The notes under the pieces: model-generated
The model's input: only the letters and a program-made list of their open reading frames with translations
What the model was told of the DNA's origin: nothing
The model's database searches: none
Program-made: the position numbers and the translations under genes
Shown: positions 31,113 through 40,181 of the stretch, in pieces
Layout of the letters: the number at the start of each line of letters is the position of its first letter
How positions within the stretch are numbered: the first letter of the stretch is position 1
Origin: Rikenellaceae bacterium
GTDB lineage: Bacteria > Bacteroidota > Bacteroidia > Bacteroidales > Rikenellaceae
DNA length: 64,000 bases
NCBI GenBank assembly: GCA_015059845.1
Contig: SUZR01000006.1
Coordinates: forward strand, 1 to 64,000
Direction: 5' to 3'

Positions 31113-32000
31113 ATGATTGAGGAGGTAAATAAAATCATATATAATATGCTCATCAGCGGCCGCGGTGTCTTTCTGCCCGAGATTGGCTCGTTGTATATCG
31201 AGCGTCAGGCGGCCCGCAAACTTGCCGATGGACGATTGTTAAGCCCTCGTAATGTGGTGGTCTTTACACCTCAGCAGCAGGCTCCCTCGTTGGTTGACGA
31301 GATTGTCGCGATTGCGAAGTGTGGCGTGGAGCAGGCGCAGGATATCTACGAGCGCTGGAAGGCGAAGACCTATCAGGATGGCGTGTTGACCGTCGGTGGT
31401 GTGGGCGTGATGCGAAGCGGTGGTTTCTCTACGGATAAGGGATTCCATAGCGTTATCAATCCGCAGGGCGTAAAGACTCTTGTTGTGCGCAAGAAGAGTT
31501 CAAATACGTGGCTTTACGCAGTGTCGGGCGTGGCTGTTATTGTTGCTTTGGCGATACTTATTTTCCTTGTTTGGGGCGATAAGATTGCAGGTAACGTAAG
31601 CGTTGTTAAGAGTGCAGATACTGAGCAGGTTGCACCAGCCGTAGCGGAGAGTGCAGCGACCAGCGAGCAGGATGTACAACCCGCCGAAGCAGAGACTCAA
31701 AACGCAGCTGTGCAGCAAACGCAACCTGCCGAAGCGGAGACCACGCAGCCGATTGTGTCGCTGGGCAAGGAGTATGCATATTATGTGGTGATGGGTATCT
31801 TCTCTACGCCCGAGAATGCTGAGCGTGCGGTGCAGCAGGCGCAGTCAAAGATTAAGGATGTGGAGTGCAAGGTGTTGCCATTTAAGGGTGGCAAGCATAT
31901 GGTAGCAATCTTCGGTAGCGATAACGTGGCCGATTGTAATGCCTTTGCTCGCTCATACCGCGATATATATCCCGATTTGTGGGTCTATAATAAGAAGTAA
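31113..32000 (+). CDS. HU-like N-terminal domain, TM, low-complexity linker, C-terminal SPOR-like domain
   Basis: VNKIIYNMLISGRGVFLPEIGSLYIERQAARK (HU-CCDC81-like); TM WLYAVSGVAVIVALAILIFLVW; YYVVMGIFSTPENAERAVQQAQ SPOR-like. Confidence 0.75.
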   Translation: MIEEVNKIIYNMLISGRGVFLPEIGSLYIERQAARKLADGRLLSPRNVVVFTPQQQAPSLVDEIVAIAKCGVEQAQDIYERWKAKTYQDGVLTVGGVGVMRSGGFSTDKGFHSVINPQGVKTLVVRKKSSNTWLYAVSGVAVIVALAILIFLVWGDKIAGNVSVVKSADTEQVAPAVAESAATSEQDVQPAEAETQNAAVQQTQPAEAETTQPIVSLGKEYAYYVVMGIFSTPENAERAVQQAQSKIKDVECKVLPFKGGKHMVAIFGSDNVADCNAFARSYRDIYPDLWVYNKK

Positions 32001-32497
32001 TGCGAGTTGCCGAACTGATAGGGCGGGCCATTGACCTCTGTTATGTGCGACCGTGGTCGTCGTTCTTCTCGCGTACGATGTTCCGTTATGCGGCGTGCGG
32101 TGGCGCTAATATGGTGCTGGATGTGGTGTGGTACTACATCATCTATCACTACATCGTTGCGGAGCGTTTCTTTGATTTGGGATTCGTTGTGATGTCGCCA
32201 CACGTGGCCTCGCTCGTGGTGGTCTTCCCAATAACATTTTTTACGGGCTTTTGGCTCAATCGTAATGTGGCATTTCAGGTCACGGAGGTCGGAAGCGGTG
32301 TGCAGTTGATAAAGTATGCGCTCTCGGTTGTGGGCTCTATACTGTTGAATTATATCTGTATAAAGTTGTTTGTCGAGGTACTGCGTATTTGGCCTACGCC
32401 CGCCAAAGCACTTACGACTCTTGTTTGTGTAGTGTATAGCTATCTGGCAGGCCGGTATTTTACCTTTAGAACGATAAATAAAAAGGAGGAACTATAA
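32000..32497 (+). CDS. GtrA family membrane protein
   Basis: 165 aa, four TM, MFRYAACGGANMVLDVVWYYI...FTGFWLNRNVAFQ. Confidence 0.85.
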   Translation: MRVAELIGRAIDLCYVRPWSSFFSRTMFRYAACGGANMVLDVVWYYIIYHYIVAERFFDLGFVVMSPHVASLVVVFPITFFTGFWLNRNVAFQVTEVGSGVQLIKYALSVVGSILLNYICIKLFVEVLRIWPTPAKALTTLVCVVYSYLAGRYFTFRTINKKEEL

Positions 32498-34522
32498 TTC
32501 CTCCTTCATTTTTTGCAGTTCATACATACGGTCGCGGTAGCGCATCGCAGCCATAAAATCTAACGACTTGGCAGCCCGTTCCATATCTTCGCGAGCCTTG
32601 TTGATTAACTCGTCCAACTCCTTGCCATTAAGGGTGGGCGTTGTGTTGTAGCTGCCCTCCACATCCGAGGCTACGGCATAATGCTCCTCGACAATGGGGT
32701 AGGCCGTCATATCCTCGGGCCTCTGTGTGAGCAGAAGGCTTTGGCCCGTTCCGCTCTTCTGTGCCTGACGTGGAAGAAGATTATTTTCGATGTTGTAGCG
32801 CACCTGAATTTCGCGGCGGCGGTTACTCTGCTCAATGGTGTTGCGCATCGAGTCGGTGATGTTATCGGCATAGAGTATTACCAAACCGTGGGCATTACGT
32901 GCTGCACGACCAGCTATCTGCGTGAGTGAACGCACGTTACGCAGGAATCCCTCCTTGTCGGCATCCAGAATCACCACAAGGCTCACCTCGGGCAAGTCCA
33001 AGCCCTCACGCAGGAGGTTTACACCCACCAGCACGTCAAAACGGTCACCTCGCAGGTCCTCCAGAATCTGTACGCGCTCCAGCGTATCCACGTCGGAGTG
33101 GATATATCGGTTGCGGATACCCACGCGGTCAAAGTATTTCGAGAGCTCCTCGGCCATACGCTTTGTAAGGGTGGTGACCAGCACCTTCTCCTCCACGCGC
33201 ACGCGCCTTTGAATCTCCTCGATTATATCGTCAATCTGATTCTCCGTAGGTCGCACCTCCATCGGCGGGTCAATCAATCCCGTTGGACGTATAAGCTGCT
33301 CTACGACAATGCCTTCGCTCATCTTTAGCTCGTAGTCGGCAGGCGTAGCACTAACGTATATGGCTGTGCCCATCAGCTTCTCAAACTCCTCGAACTTGAG
33401 TGGGCGGTTATCCTTCGCGGCGGGCAGACGAAAACCATACTCCACGAGATTCTCCTTGCGGGCACGGTCACCTCCAAACATAGCGTGTACCTGCGGCAGG
33501 GTTACGTGGCTCTCGTCAATGACCATCATATAATCTTCGGGGAAGTAATCCAAAAGACAGAAGGGGCGTGTACCCGCGGCACGACCATCGAAGTAGCGCG
33601 AGTAGTTCTCAATGCCGGGGCAGTAGCCCAACTCCTTAATCATCTCGAGGTCGTACTCAACCCTCTGCTTTATACGTTGTGCCTCAATCTCGCGCCCCTC
33701 CTTCTCGAAGAAGGCGATGCGCTGACCGAGGTCGAGGTATATATCCGATACGGCTTTATCTATTCGCTCCTTGGTTGTAACAAATAGATTAGCAGGGAAG
33801 ATAGTCACCGACTCCAGTTCGTGCAGGCGCTGACCGCTTGCAGCATCTATGAGGCTAATGGCCTCTACCTCACCGTCAAAGAACGTTACGCGGTAGCAGT
33901 TGTCGCCAAAGGCCGCCATAATATCTACCGTGTCACCCTTGACGCGGAATGTGGCGGGCGTGAGCTCTATCTCGGTGCGGGTATAGAGCGCCTCGACAAG
34001 GCGGTAAAGGAAGTGTTTGTAGCCAATGTTATCACCCACCTTGATTGAGATAGATGTGGCGTGGAAGTCGGCGGGATTACCAATACCATATAGGCACGAA
34101 ACACTCGAAACCACAATCACATCGCGTCTGCCAGAGAGCAGTGCCGAGGTGGTGCTGAGTCGCATCTTCTCAATATCTTCGTTTATCGAGAGGTCTTTTT
34201 CGATGTAGGTATCTGTGGTGGGGAGGTAGGCCTCGGGCTGGTAGTAGTCGTAGTAAGATACAAAGTACTCGACAGCATTCTCGGGGAAGAAATTCTTGAA
34301 CTCGCCGTAGAGCTGTGCCGCGAGGGTTTTGTTGTGGCTCAGAACAATTGTCGGACGATTGAGTTTGGCGATGACGTTGGCAATGGTAAAGGTCTTACCC
34401 GAGCCCGTCACACCCAACAGCGTGTTGTGTCGCGCACCGCCCTCGATAGAGTCGAGTAGCTGCGCGATAGCCTCAGGCTGGTCACCCGTAGGAGCATAAT
34501 CCGACACAAGTTTGAAATCCAT
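32492..34522 (-). CDS. uvrB: Excinuclease ABC subunit B
   Basis: TLLGVTGSGKTFTIANVI, beta-hairpin YYDYYQPEAYLP, helicase motifs, C-terminal UVR motif. Confidence 0.98.
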   Translation of the reverse strand: MDFKLVSDYAPTGDQPEAIAQLLDSIEGGARHNTLLGVTGSGKTFTIANVIAKLNRPTIVLSHNKTLAAQLYGEFKNFFPENAVEYFVSYYDYYQPEAYLPTTDTYIEKDLSINEDIEKMRLSTTSALLSGRRDVIVVSSVSCLYGIGNPADFHATSISIKVGDNIGYKHFLYRLVEALYTRTEIELTPATFRVKGDTVDIMAAFGDNCYRVTFFDGEVEAISLIDAASGQRLHELESVTIFPANLFVTTKERIDKAVSDIYLDLGQRIAFFEKEGREIEAQRIKQRVEYDLEMIKELGYCPGIENYSRYFDGRAAGTRPFCLLDYFPEDYMMVIDESHVTLPQVHAMFGGDRARKENLVEYGFRLPAAKDNRPLKFEEFEKLMGTAIYVSATPADYELKMSEGIVVEQLIRPTGLIDPPMEVRPTENQIDDIIEEIQRRVRVEEKVLVTTLTKRMAEELSKYFDRVGIRNRYIHSDVDTLERVQILEDLRGDRFDVLVGVNLLREGLDLPEVSLVVILDADKEGFLRNVRSLTQIAGRAARNAHGLVILYADNITDSMRNTIEQSNRRREIQVRYNIENNLLPRQAQKSGTGQSLLLTQRPEDMTAYPIVEEHYAVASDVEGSYNTTPTLNGKELDELINKAREDMERAAKSLDFMAAMRYRDRMYELQKMKEEL

Positions 34523-34616
34523 ATGGCAAAGTTAATATTTATTACACAATTTGAGGCAATATTTATACAAATATTAGAACGGCAATATTTTATCGGGTCT
34601 TTTGTCAAATTTTTAC

Positions 34617-34624
34617 TACCTTTG
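34617..34624 (+). promoter_or_regulatory. Bacteroidetes-type -7 box upstream of dnaG
   Basis: TACCTTTG ~29 bp before ATG 34653. Confidence 0.5.
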
Positions 34625-34652
34625 TACTCTTATTATGTAATTTAGGGGTAGA

Positions 34653-36632
34653 ATGATTGACCGCGCCACAGTAGATAGGATTTATGCAGCCGCTAATATC
34701 GTAGATATTATTGGCGACTACGTCACACTCAAGAAGAAGGGTGTGAACTATCAGGCGTGCTGTCCGTTCCACAACGAAAAGACCCCCTCGTTTGTGGTCT
34801 CACCATCGAAGGGCGTCTATAAGTGCTTCGGATGTGGTAAGGGTGGAAATGCCGTCACCTTCATTATGGAGCACGAGAGTGTCAGCTATCCCGAGGCGCT
34901 GAAGATGGTTGCCAAGCGCTACGGCATTGAGGTCGAGGAGCGTGAGCAGACCGAGGAGGATGTGCGTCGCAACAACGACCGCGAGAGTATGTTTGCGCTG
35001 AATGGTTGGGCGGCGGAGTATTTTGCCAAGTACCTTACCGATAACACGGAGGGCCGTACCGTTGGCTTGTCGTACTTCGCGCAGAAGCGAGGCTTTACCG
35101 ATGCCACGATTCGTAAATTCGCTCTGGGATTCTGCTCGGCAAAGGGTGACGACCTCTCAAAGTCGGCTTTGGCCGCTGGCTATAAGGAGGAGTTTTTGCT
35201 CTCTACGGGTCTTACGCTCAAGCGCGAGAGTGATGGCAGATTGTATGACCGTTTCCGCGACCGTGTGATGTTCCCCGTTCACAATATTTCGGGTCGCGTG
35301 GTGGCTTTTGGTGGACGTACACTGCGCACGGATGGCAAGGTGGCGAAGTATCAGAATTCACCCGAGAGTGAGATATATAGCAAGACACGCGAGTTATATG
35401 GCCTCTACTTTGCAAAGAAGGCTATCCAGCAGCAGGAGTACGCCATTATGGTGGAGGGATATACCGATGTTATCTCGATGCATCAGGCTGGTGTTGAGAA
35501 TGTTGTAGCATCGTCGGGTACCTCGCTTACGCAGGAACAGATACGCTTGCTGAGCCGTTTTACACGCAACATTACAATCATCTACGATGGCGACTCGGCA
35601 GGTGTGAAGGCTACGCTTCGCGGTGTGGATATGATTCTTAGGGAGGGTATGAATGTGCGTATCGTATCGCTTCCCCCCGAGCACGACCCCGACTCATTTG
35701 CCCGCACGCATACGGCCGATGAGGTGCGCGAATACATACACGACAGAGAGGAGGATTTCCTCTCGTTCAAGGCTAAGATGCTTCTGCGCGATGCGGGCGG
35801 TGACCCCATCAAGCGCTCGTCTGTAATTAGCGATATGGTGAACTCGATATCGCAGATACCCGACTCTATACAGCGCTCGGTATATATCAAAGATTGCGCC
35901 CAGACGATGAATGTCGATGAGGGCGTGTTGATTGCCGAGGTGGCACGCATACGCACTTCGCAAACGGGTGACCGCGAAGCCACGGAGTTTGTACGTCGTC
36001 AGCAGGCGCAGATTCGCCGCGAGCAGACGCAGGCTTCGGTTGAGGTGGATGTGAATCGTTCGCAGGTGGCGGGTAGTAGCATCGAAGCGTTGGAGTATGA
36101 GCTGGTTAAGTATTTGCTTAAGTCGGGACATAAGAGCTATGAGGTGCTGGAGTCGCGCCGCGTTGTGGAGATAAATATTGCCGATGAGATATTCCGTAGT
36201 CTGGATGCCGATAATATAACCTTCATAACCCCAATATTTAACACTATTCTGCAGACCTATCGCGAGCAGTGGATGCGCCTGGGAATGGGTGTGGAGGTGC
36301 CGGCCCAATATTTTGTGAATCACCCCGACCCAGAGGTGTGTAATATGGCCGTAGATATAATGACCTCGGACGATAATTATGTGGCCAGCAGAATATGGTT
36401 GCAGAAGGAGGTGCACGTGGAGAGCGAAAGCGAGATATTGGCTGCGGGTGTTCCGAAGGCGATAATGCTCTATCGCTCGAAGATTGTCGAGCGGATGATT
36501 GCGGCCCAGCACGAGCGATTGAAGGACCCCACGTTAAGCGAAGAGGAGGAGAACGAGTGCGTAAAGCTATTATCGCGATTGAATGCGGTGAAAAATGCTC
36601 TCTCGAAGAAGAGCGACCGTCTGATATTGTAG
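34653..36632 (+). CDS. dnaG: DNA primase
   Basis: Zinc finger CCPFHNEKTPSFVVSPSKGVYKCFGCGKGG; TOPRIM EGYTDVISMHQAG. Confidence 0.98.
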   Translation: MIDRATVDRIYAAANIVDIIGDYVTLKKKGVNYQACCPFHNEKTPSFVVSPSKGVYKCFGCGKGGNAVTFIMEHESVSYPEALKMVAKRYGIEVEEREQTEEDVRRNNDRESMFALNGWAAEYFAKYLTDNTEGRTVGLSYFAQKRGFTDATIRKFALGFCSAKGDDLSKSALAAGYKEEFLLSTGLTLKRESDGRLYDRFRDRVMFPVHNISGRVVAFGGRTLRTDGKVAKYQNSPESEIYSKTRELYGLYFAKKAIQQQEYAIMVEGYTDVISMHQAGVENVVASSGTSLTQEQIRLLSRFTRNITIIYDGDSAGVKATLRGVDMILREGMNVRIVSLPPEHDPDSFARTHTADEVREYIHDREEDFLSFKAKMLLRDAGGDPIKRSSVISDMVNSISQIPDSIQRSVYIKDCAQTMNVDEGVLIAEVARIRTSQTGDREATEFVRRQQAQIRREQTQASVEVDVNRSQVAGSSIEALEYELVKYLLKSGHKSYEVLESRRVVEINIADEIFRSLDADNITFITPIFNTILQTYREQWMRLGMGVEVPAQYFVNHPDPEVCNMAVDIMTSDDNYVASRIWLQKEVHVESESEILAAGVPKAIMLYRSKIVERMIAAQHERLKDPTLSEEEENECVKLLSRLNAVKNALSKKSDRLIL

Positions 36633-36785
36633 TTCTGTTTGGCGTTTGCCACGCCTGAAATAAAAAGGGTAGGAGCCGGAGGCGTACACGCATCACTGCG
36701 CATACCGTGTGCAAACAGAAAATAAACAGAAAGATGTGTAAAACATAAAGATAAAAGAATTAGTTACCTTTATCCGGTCCTACCC
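36633..36785 (+). ncRNA. Candidate structured RNA/UTR element (pseudoknot-capable) between dnaG and smpB
   Basis: TTCTGTTTG(36633-36641)/CAAACAGAA(36712-36720) crosses GGGTAGGAgCCGG(36667-36679)/CCGGTCCTACCC(36774-36785). Confidence 0.35.
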
Positions 36786-36876
36786 GTAACGAGAAAGGAC
36801 AAAAACGGTGCCAGAAATGGTTTTCCCGACAGGTGTACGGAGGGGTGAGATAAGACGATATATGGATTGAAAAATT

Positions 36877-37338
36877 ATGGCCGATTATAAAAATGTAAAT
36901 ATTCGTAACAAGCGTGCCACCTTCGATTATGAGATACTCGAGGAGTATATCGCGGGTGTTGTGCTTGTCGGTACGGAGATAAAGTCTATCCGCTTAGGTA
37001 AGGCGTCGCTGACGGATTGTTATTGCTATTTCGACCAGGGCGAGTTGTGGATTCGCGGCGTGAATATCGCTGAGTATGGTTGGGGTACGTGCAATAACCA
37101 CGCCCCGAAGCGTGACCGCAAGCTGCTGCTGAATCGCAAGGAACTCAATAAGTTGCAGCGTTCGTTGCAGGATAGGGGTTTGACCGTTGTGGGACTGAGA
37201 ATGTTCCTCAATGAGCGTGGCTTTGCCAAGATTGTTATCGGTCTTGCGCGCGGCCGTAAGGCATACGACAAGCGCGAGTACCTGAAGGAGAACGACGCCA
37301 AGCGCGAGATGGATAAGGCGATGAAGCGATATAAATAA
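36877..37338 (+). CDS. smpB: SsrA-binding protein SmpB
   Basis: [59 protein letters not shown]. Confidence 0.97.
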   Translation: MADYKNVNIRNKRATFDYEILEEYIAGVVLVGTEIKSIRLGKASLTDCYCYFDQGELWIRGVNIAEYGWGTCNNHAPKRDRKLLLNRKELNKLQRSLQDRGLTVVGLRMFLNERGFAKIVIGLARGRKAYDKREYLKENDAKREMDKAMKRYK

Positions 37339-37350
37339 ACCCGAATCGGA

Positions 37351-38133
37351 ATGAAGAAGAGGATAAAAGCAGTATTTTTCGATATTGACGGTACGTTAGT
37401 GAGCTTCACTACGCACACCGTACCCGAATCGGCGCGTAAGGCTATACAGCGGTTGCGTGAGCGTGGCATAAAGGTCTTTATTGCTACGGGCCGCCTGTTG
37501 CGCCATACGGATGTGGTGCGCGATATTGAGGTGGATGGATATATCACCGTTAATGGTAGCTACTGCCTTACCTCGTCGGGTGAGGTCATCTACGAGCAGG
37601 CTTTCCCGCAGCAGACCGTGGAGCGTATATTCTCATTTGTGGAGCAGTATGGCTTTGCTATGGAGTTGATGACGCACGAGAATATATTTGTCGAGAAGAT
37701 TACGCCCGAGGTACAGACTGCCATCGATATGGTGGCCATCGTGCCTGAGGTTGCCTCGTTGCGTAAGATTGCAGCCGAGCAGAAGGTGTTGCAGGTGTGT
37801 CCATACATTAACCACGAGCTGGAGCAGAAGATATTGCCACAGTTGCCTGAGTGCGTGGGTAGTCGCTGGACTGAGCTATTTATGGATGTAAATATGCGAG
37901 GCATAGATAAATCCATCGCCGCTCGAAAGGTTATGGAGTATTACGGCTTTACGATGGAGGAGTCGATGGCCTTTGGTGATGGCGGAAACGATGTGTCGCT
38001 TGTGCGAGATGTGGCGCTGGGTGTTGCAATGGGTAATGCGTGTGACGCATTGAAGGAGGTTGCCGACTACATCACTACATCGGTTGATGAGGATGGTATC
38101 AGCCGCGCATTGGAGTATTTTGAATTGATATAA
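37351..38133 (+). CDS. HAD-superfamily Cof-type phosphatase
   Basis: FFDIDGTLVSF; AFGDGGNDVSLV. Confidence 0.92.
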   Translation: MKKRIKAVFFDIDGTLVSFTTHTVPESARKAIQRLRERGIKVFIATGRLLRHTDVVRDIEVDGYITVNGSYCLTSSGEVIYEQAFPQQTVERIFSFVEQYGFAMELMTHENIFVEKITPEVQTAIDMVAIVPEVASLRKIAAEQKVLQVCPYINHELEQKILPQLPECVGSRWTELFMDVNMRGIDKSIAARKVMEYYGFTMEESMAFGDGGNDVSLVRDVALGVAMGNACDALKEVADYITTSVDEDGISRALEYFELI

Positions 38134-38142
38134 CAATATAAT

Positions 38143-38847
38143 ATGTCACTTATTTTATGTATTGAAACCGGAACGGATATCTGTTCGGTCGGTATTGCCC
38201 GCGATGGTGAACTTATCTCTCTGCGAGAGAGTGATGAGGGACGTGATCACGCCAAGAAGGTAGCAGTTTTCGTGGATGAGTTATTGCACGAGACGGGTGT
38301 TATGCCCGATGAGTTGGATGCTGTTGCCGTTGGTATGGGTCCCGGTTCATATACGGGCCTGCGCATTGGTGTTTCGTTTGCCAAGGGGTTGTGTTACGGC
38401 TTGAATATCCCGCTTGTGGGCGTGGGCTCGCTGGATGCGCTGGCGGAGGTTGCCATAGAGGATAATGAGGCTGGTATTCTCGATGTGGAGAATTGGGATG
38501 AGGCTGTGTTGTGTCCTATGGTCGATGCTCGCCGTATGGAGGTATATACACGTCTGTTTGACGCTTCAGGCAAGGCTCTGGGTGAGGTGTCGGCCGAGGT
38601 CGTGACGGAGCAGACTTTTGCCGATGTGCGCCGTGACAAGCAGCTTATTATATTTGGTAATGGAGCGGCTAAGTGCCGCGAGGTGATGCCCGATGCAACG
38701 TATATCAACATCACCCCCTCGGCTCGAGGCTTGGCACGTTTGGCTCAGCTGCGCCTCACGGCAGGTCAAACGGAGGATATAGCCTATTTTGAGCCCTTCT
38801 ACCTCAAGGACTTTATTGTTATACCGTCGAAGAAAAAGTTGCTTTAA
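38143..38847 (+). CDS. tsaB: tRNA threonylcarbamoyladenosine biosynthesis protein TsaB
   Basis: ILCIETGTDICSVGIARDGELISLRES; GPGSYTGLRIGVSFAKGLC. Confidence 0.95.
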   Translation: MSLILCIETGTDICSVGIARDGELISLRESDEGRDHAKKVAVFVDELLHETGVMPDELDAVAVGMGPGSYTGLRIGVSFAKGLCYGLNIPLVGVGSLDALAEVAIEDNEAGILDVENWDEAVLCPMVDARRMEVYTRLFDASGKALGEVSAEVVTEQTFADVRRDKQLIIFGNGAAKCREVMPDATYINITPSARGLARLAQLRLTAGQTEDIAYFEPFYLKDFIVIPSKKKLL

Positions 38848-39323
38848 TGCGTTACGATTGCACCGACGTACGTCGTCAGGACCGTCTGCTGGATGAGGAG
38901 CGTGCGCGCGAGTTATTGCGCGCGGGGGAGTATGGTGTGCTCTCGATGGCTACGGAGCAGGGTGGATATGGCGTGCCGATTAATTATGCTGCGGTTGGCT
39001 CTACAATCTATTTTCACTGCGCACCCGAGGGGCGAAAACTGAGGGTACTGAATGGTGATAGCCGCGTGTCGTTCTGTGTGGTAGGGCATAAACGTATTGT
39101 TCCCGAGGAGTTTACAACAGAATTCGAGTCGGTTATAGCCTTTGGCCGTGCCCGCGTGGTTGAGATGGAGGATGAACGCCGTAAGGCTTTGCGAGCCATT
39201 GTCGAGAAGTATGCATCAGAACACCTCGAGGAGGGTTTGAAGGCTATCGAACGTTCGCTGCACCGCACGGCAGTGGTGGCAATAGAGGTGGATTCATTTT
39301 CGGGTAAGAGAAAACGGGTGTAG
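38847..39323 (+). CDS. Pyridoxamine 5'-phosphate oxidase-family / NimA-like FMN-binding protein
   Basis: 158 aa; LLRAGEYGVLSMATEQGGYGVPINYAAVGSTIYFHCAPEGRKLRVL; C-terminal SGKRKR. Confidence 0.8.
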   Translation: MRYDCTDVRRQDRLLDEERARELLRAGEYGVLSMATEQGGYGVPINYAAVGSTIYFHCAPEGRKLRVLNGDSRVSFCVVGHKRIVPEEFTTEFESVIAFGRARVVEMEDERRKALRAIVEKYASEHLEEGLKAIERSLHRTAVVAIEVDSFSGKRKRV

Positions 39324-39354
39324 CATTATAAAACTATGTACGAGAAGGATATAT

Positions 39355-39400
39355 AGGTGTTGTAAGTGGTCGAATTACACTTGCGACACCTAATTTTTTT
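39355..39400 (+). terminator. Intrinsic terminator
   Basis: AGGTGTTGTAAGTG / CACTTGCGACACCT followed by AATTTTTTT. Confidence 0.8.
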
Positions 39401-39468
39401 CTATTTAGGTAGTGTATTCAGAATATTTTCATTATATTTATGATGTTAAACATTAACATTTAAATATT

Positions 39469-40128
39469 ATGAAGAAGTATTTGGCAGAGATGATCGGAAC
39501 GATGGTTCTGGTTTTGATGGGTTGTGGTACAGCCGTGAGTTTGAGTTGTGGTGTTGATACAGCATCAGTGGTTGGTACAGCCTTGGCATTTGGTTTGGCC
39601 GTTGTTGGTATGGCTTATGCTATTGGTGGTATTTCGGGTTGCCATATCAATCCCGCTATTACGCTTGGCGTATGGCTCTCAAAGCGTATGAGTGGCAAGG
39701 ATGCTGCTATGTATATGCTCTTCCAGGTGATTGGTGCCTTTATCGGTGCTGGTATCCTGATGGCTTTGGCTCCCGAGTCAGGCTTAGGTGCAAATGCTGT
39801 TCAGAGTGGTATTTGTGTGGGTGGCGCAGTAGCTGCTGAGGTTGTATTCACATTTGTATTTGTGTTGGTTGTATTGGGTACTACCGACGCAGAGAAGGGT
39901 GCTGGTAACCTGGCAGGTTTGGCTATTGGTTTGACTTTGGTGCTTGTACATCTTGTATGTATTCACTACACAGGTACATCTGTTAACCCCGCACGTTCTA
40001 TCGGTCCGGCTGTATTGGCAGGTGGTCAGGCATTGGCTGATTTGTGGATTTTCATCGTAGCTCCTTTTGTTGGTGCTGCTTTGGCTGCTGGTGCTTGGAA
40101 GGTGCTTGCTTGCGAGTGCAAAAAGTAG
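39469..40128 (+). CDS. Aquaporin (MIP family)
   Basis: 219 aa; two NPA motifs (HINPAITLGVWL, SVNPARSIGPA). Confidence 0.95.
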   Translation: MKKYLAEMIGTMVLVLMGCGTAVSLSCGVDTASVVGTALAFGLAVVGMAYAIGGISGCHINPAITLGVWLSKRMSGKDAAMYMLFQVIGAFIGAGILMALAPESGLGANAVQSGICVGGAVAAEVVFTFVFVLVVLGTTDAEKGAGNLAGLAIGLTLVLVHLVCIHYTGTSVNPARSIGPAVLAGGQALADLWIFIVAPFVGAALAAGAWKVLACECKK

Positions 40129-40149
40129 AATCCTAATATGAAAAAACGA

Positions 40150-40181
40150 GGCTGCTAATTATTGTTAGCAGCCTTATTTTT
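40150..40181 (+). terminator. Intrinsic terminator between convergent genes
   Basis: GGCTGCTAA-TTATTG-TTAGCAGCC-TTATTTTTT. Confidence 0.8.

Noticed and set aside
31674-31745. Short repeat in the HU-SPOR linker (QPAEAETQ / QPAEAETTQ) as a mobile or phase-variable repeat
   Set aside because: Only two imperfect copies; typical low-complexity periplasmic linker.
36633-36876. tmRNA (ssrA) next to smpB
   Set aside because: No GGGGCTG-like tRNA-half acceptor, no T-loop GTTCGA...CCA 3' end and no tag-peptide ORF in the gap.
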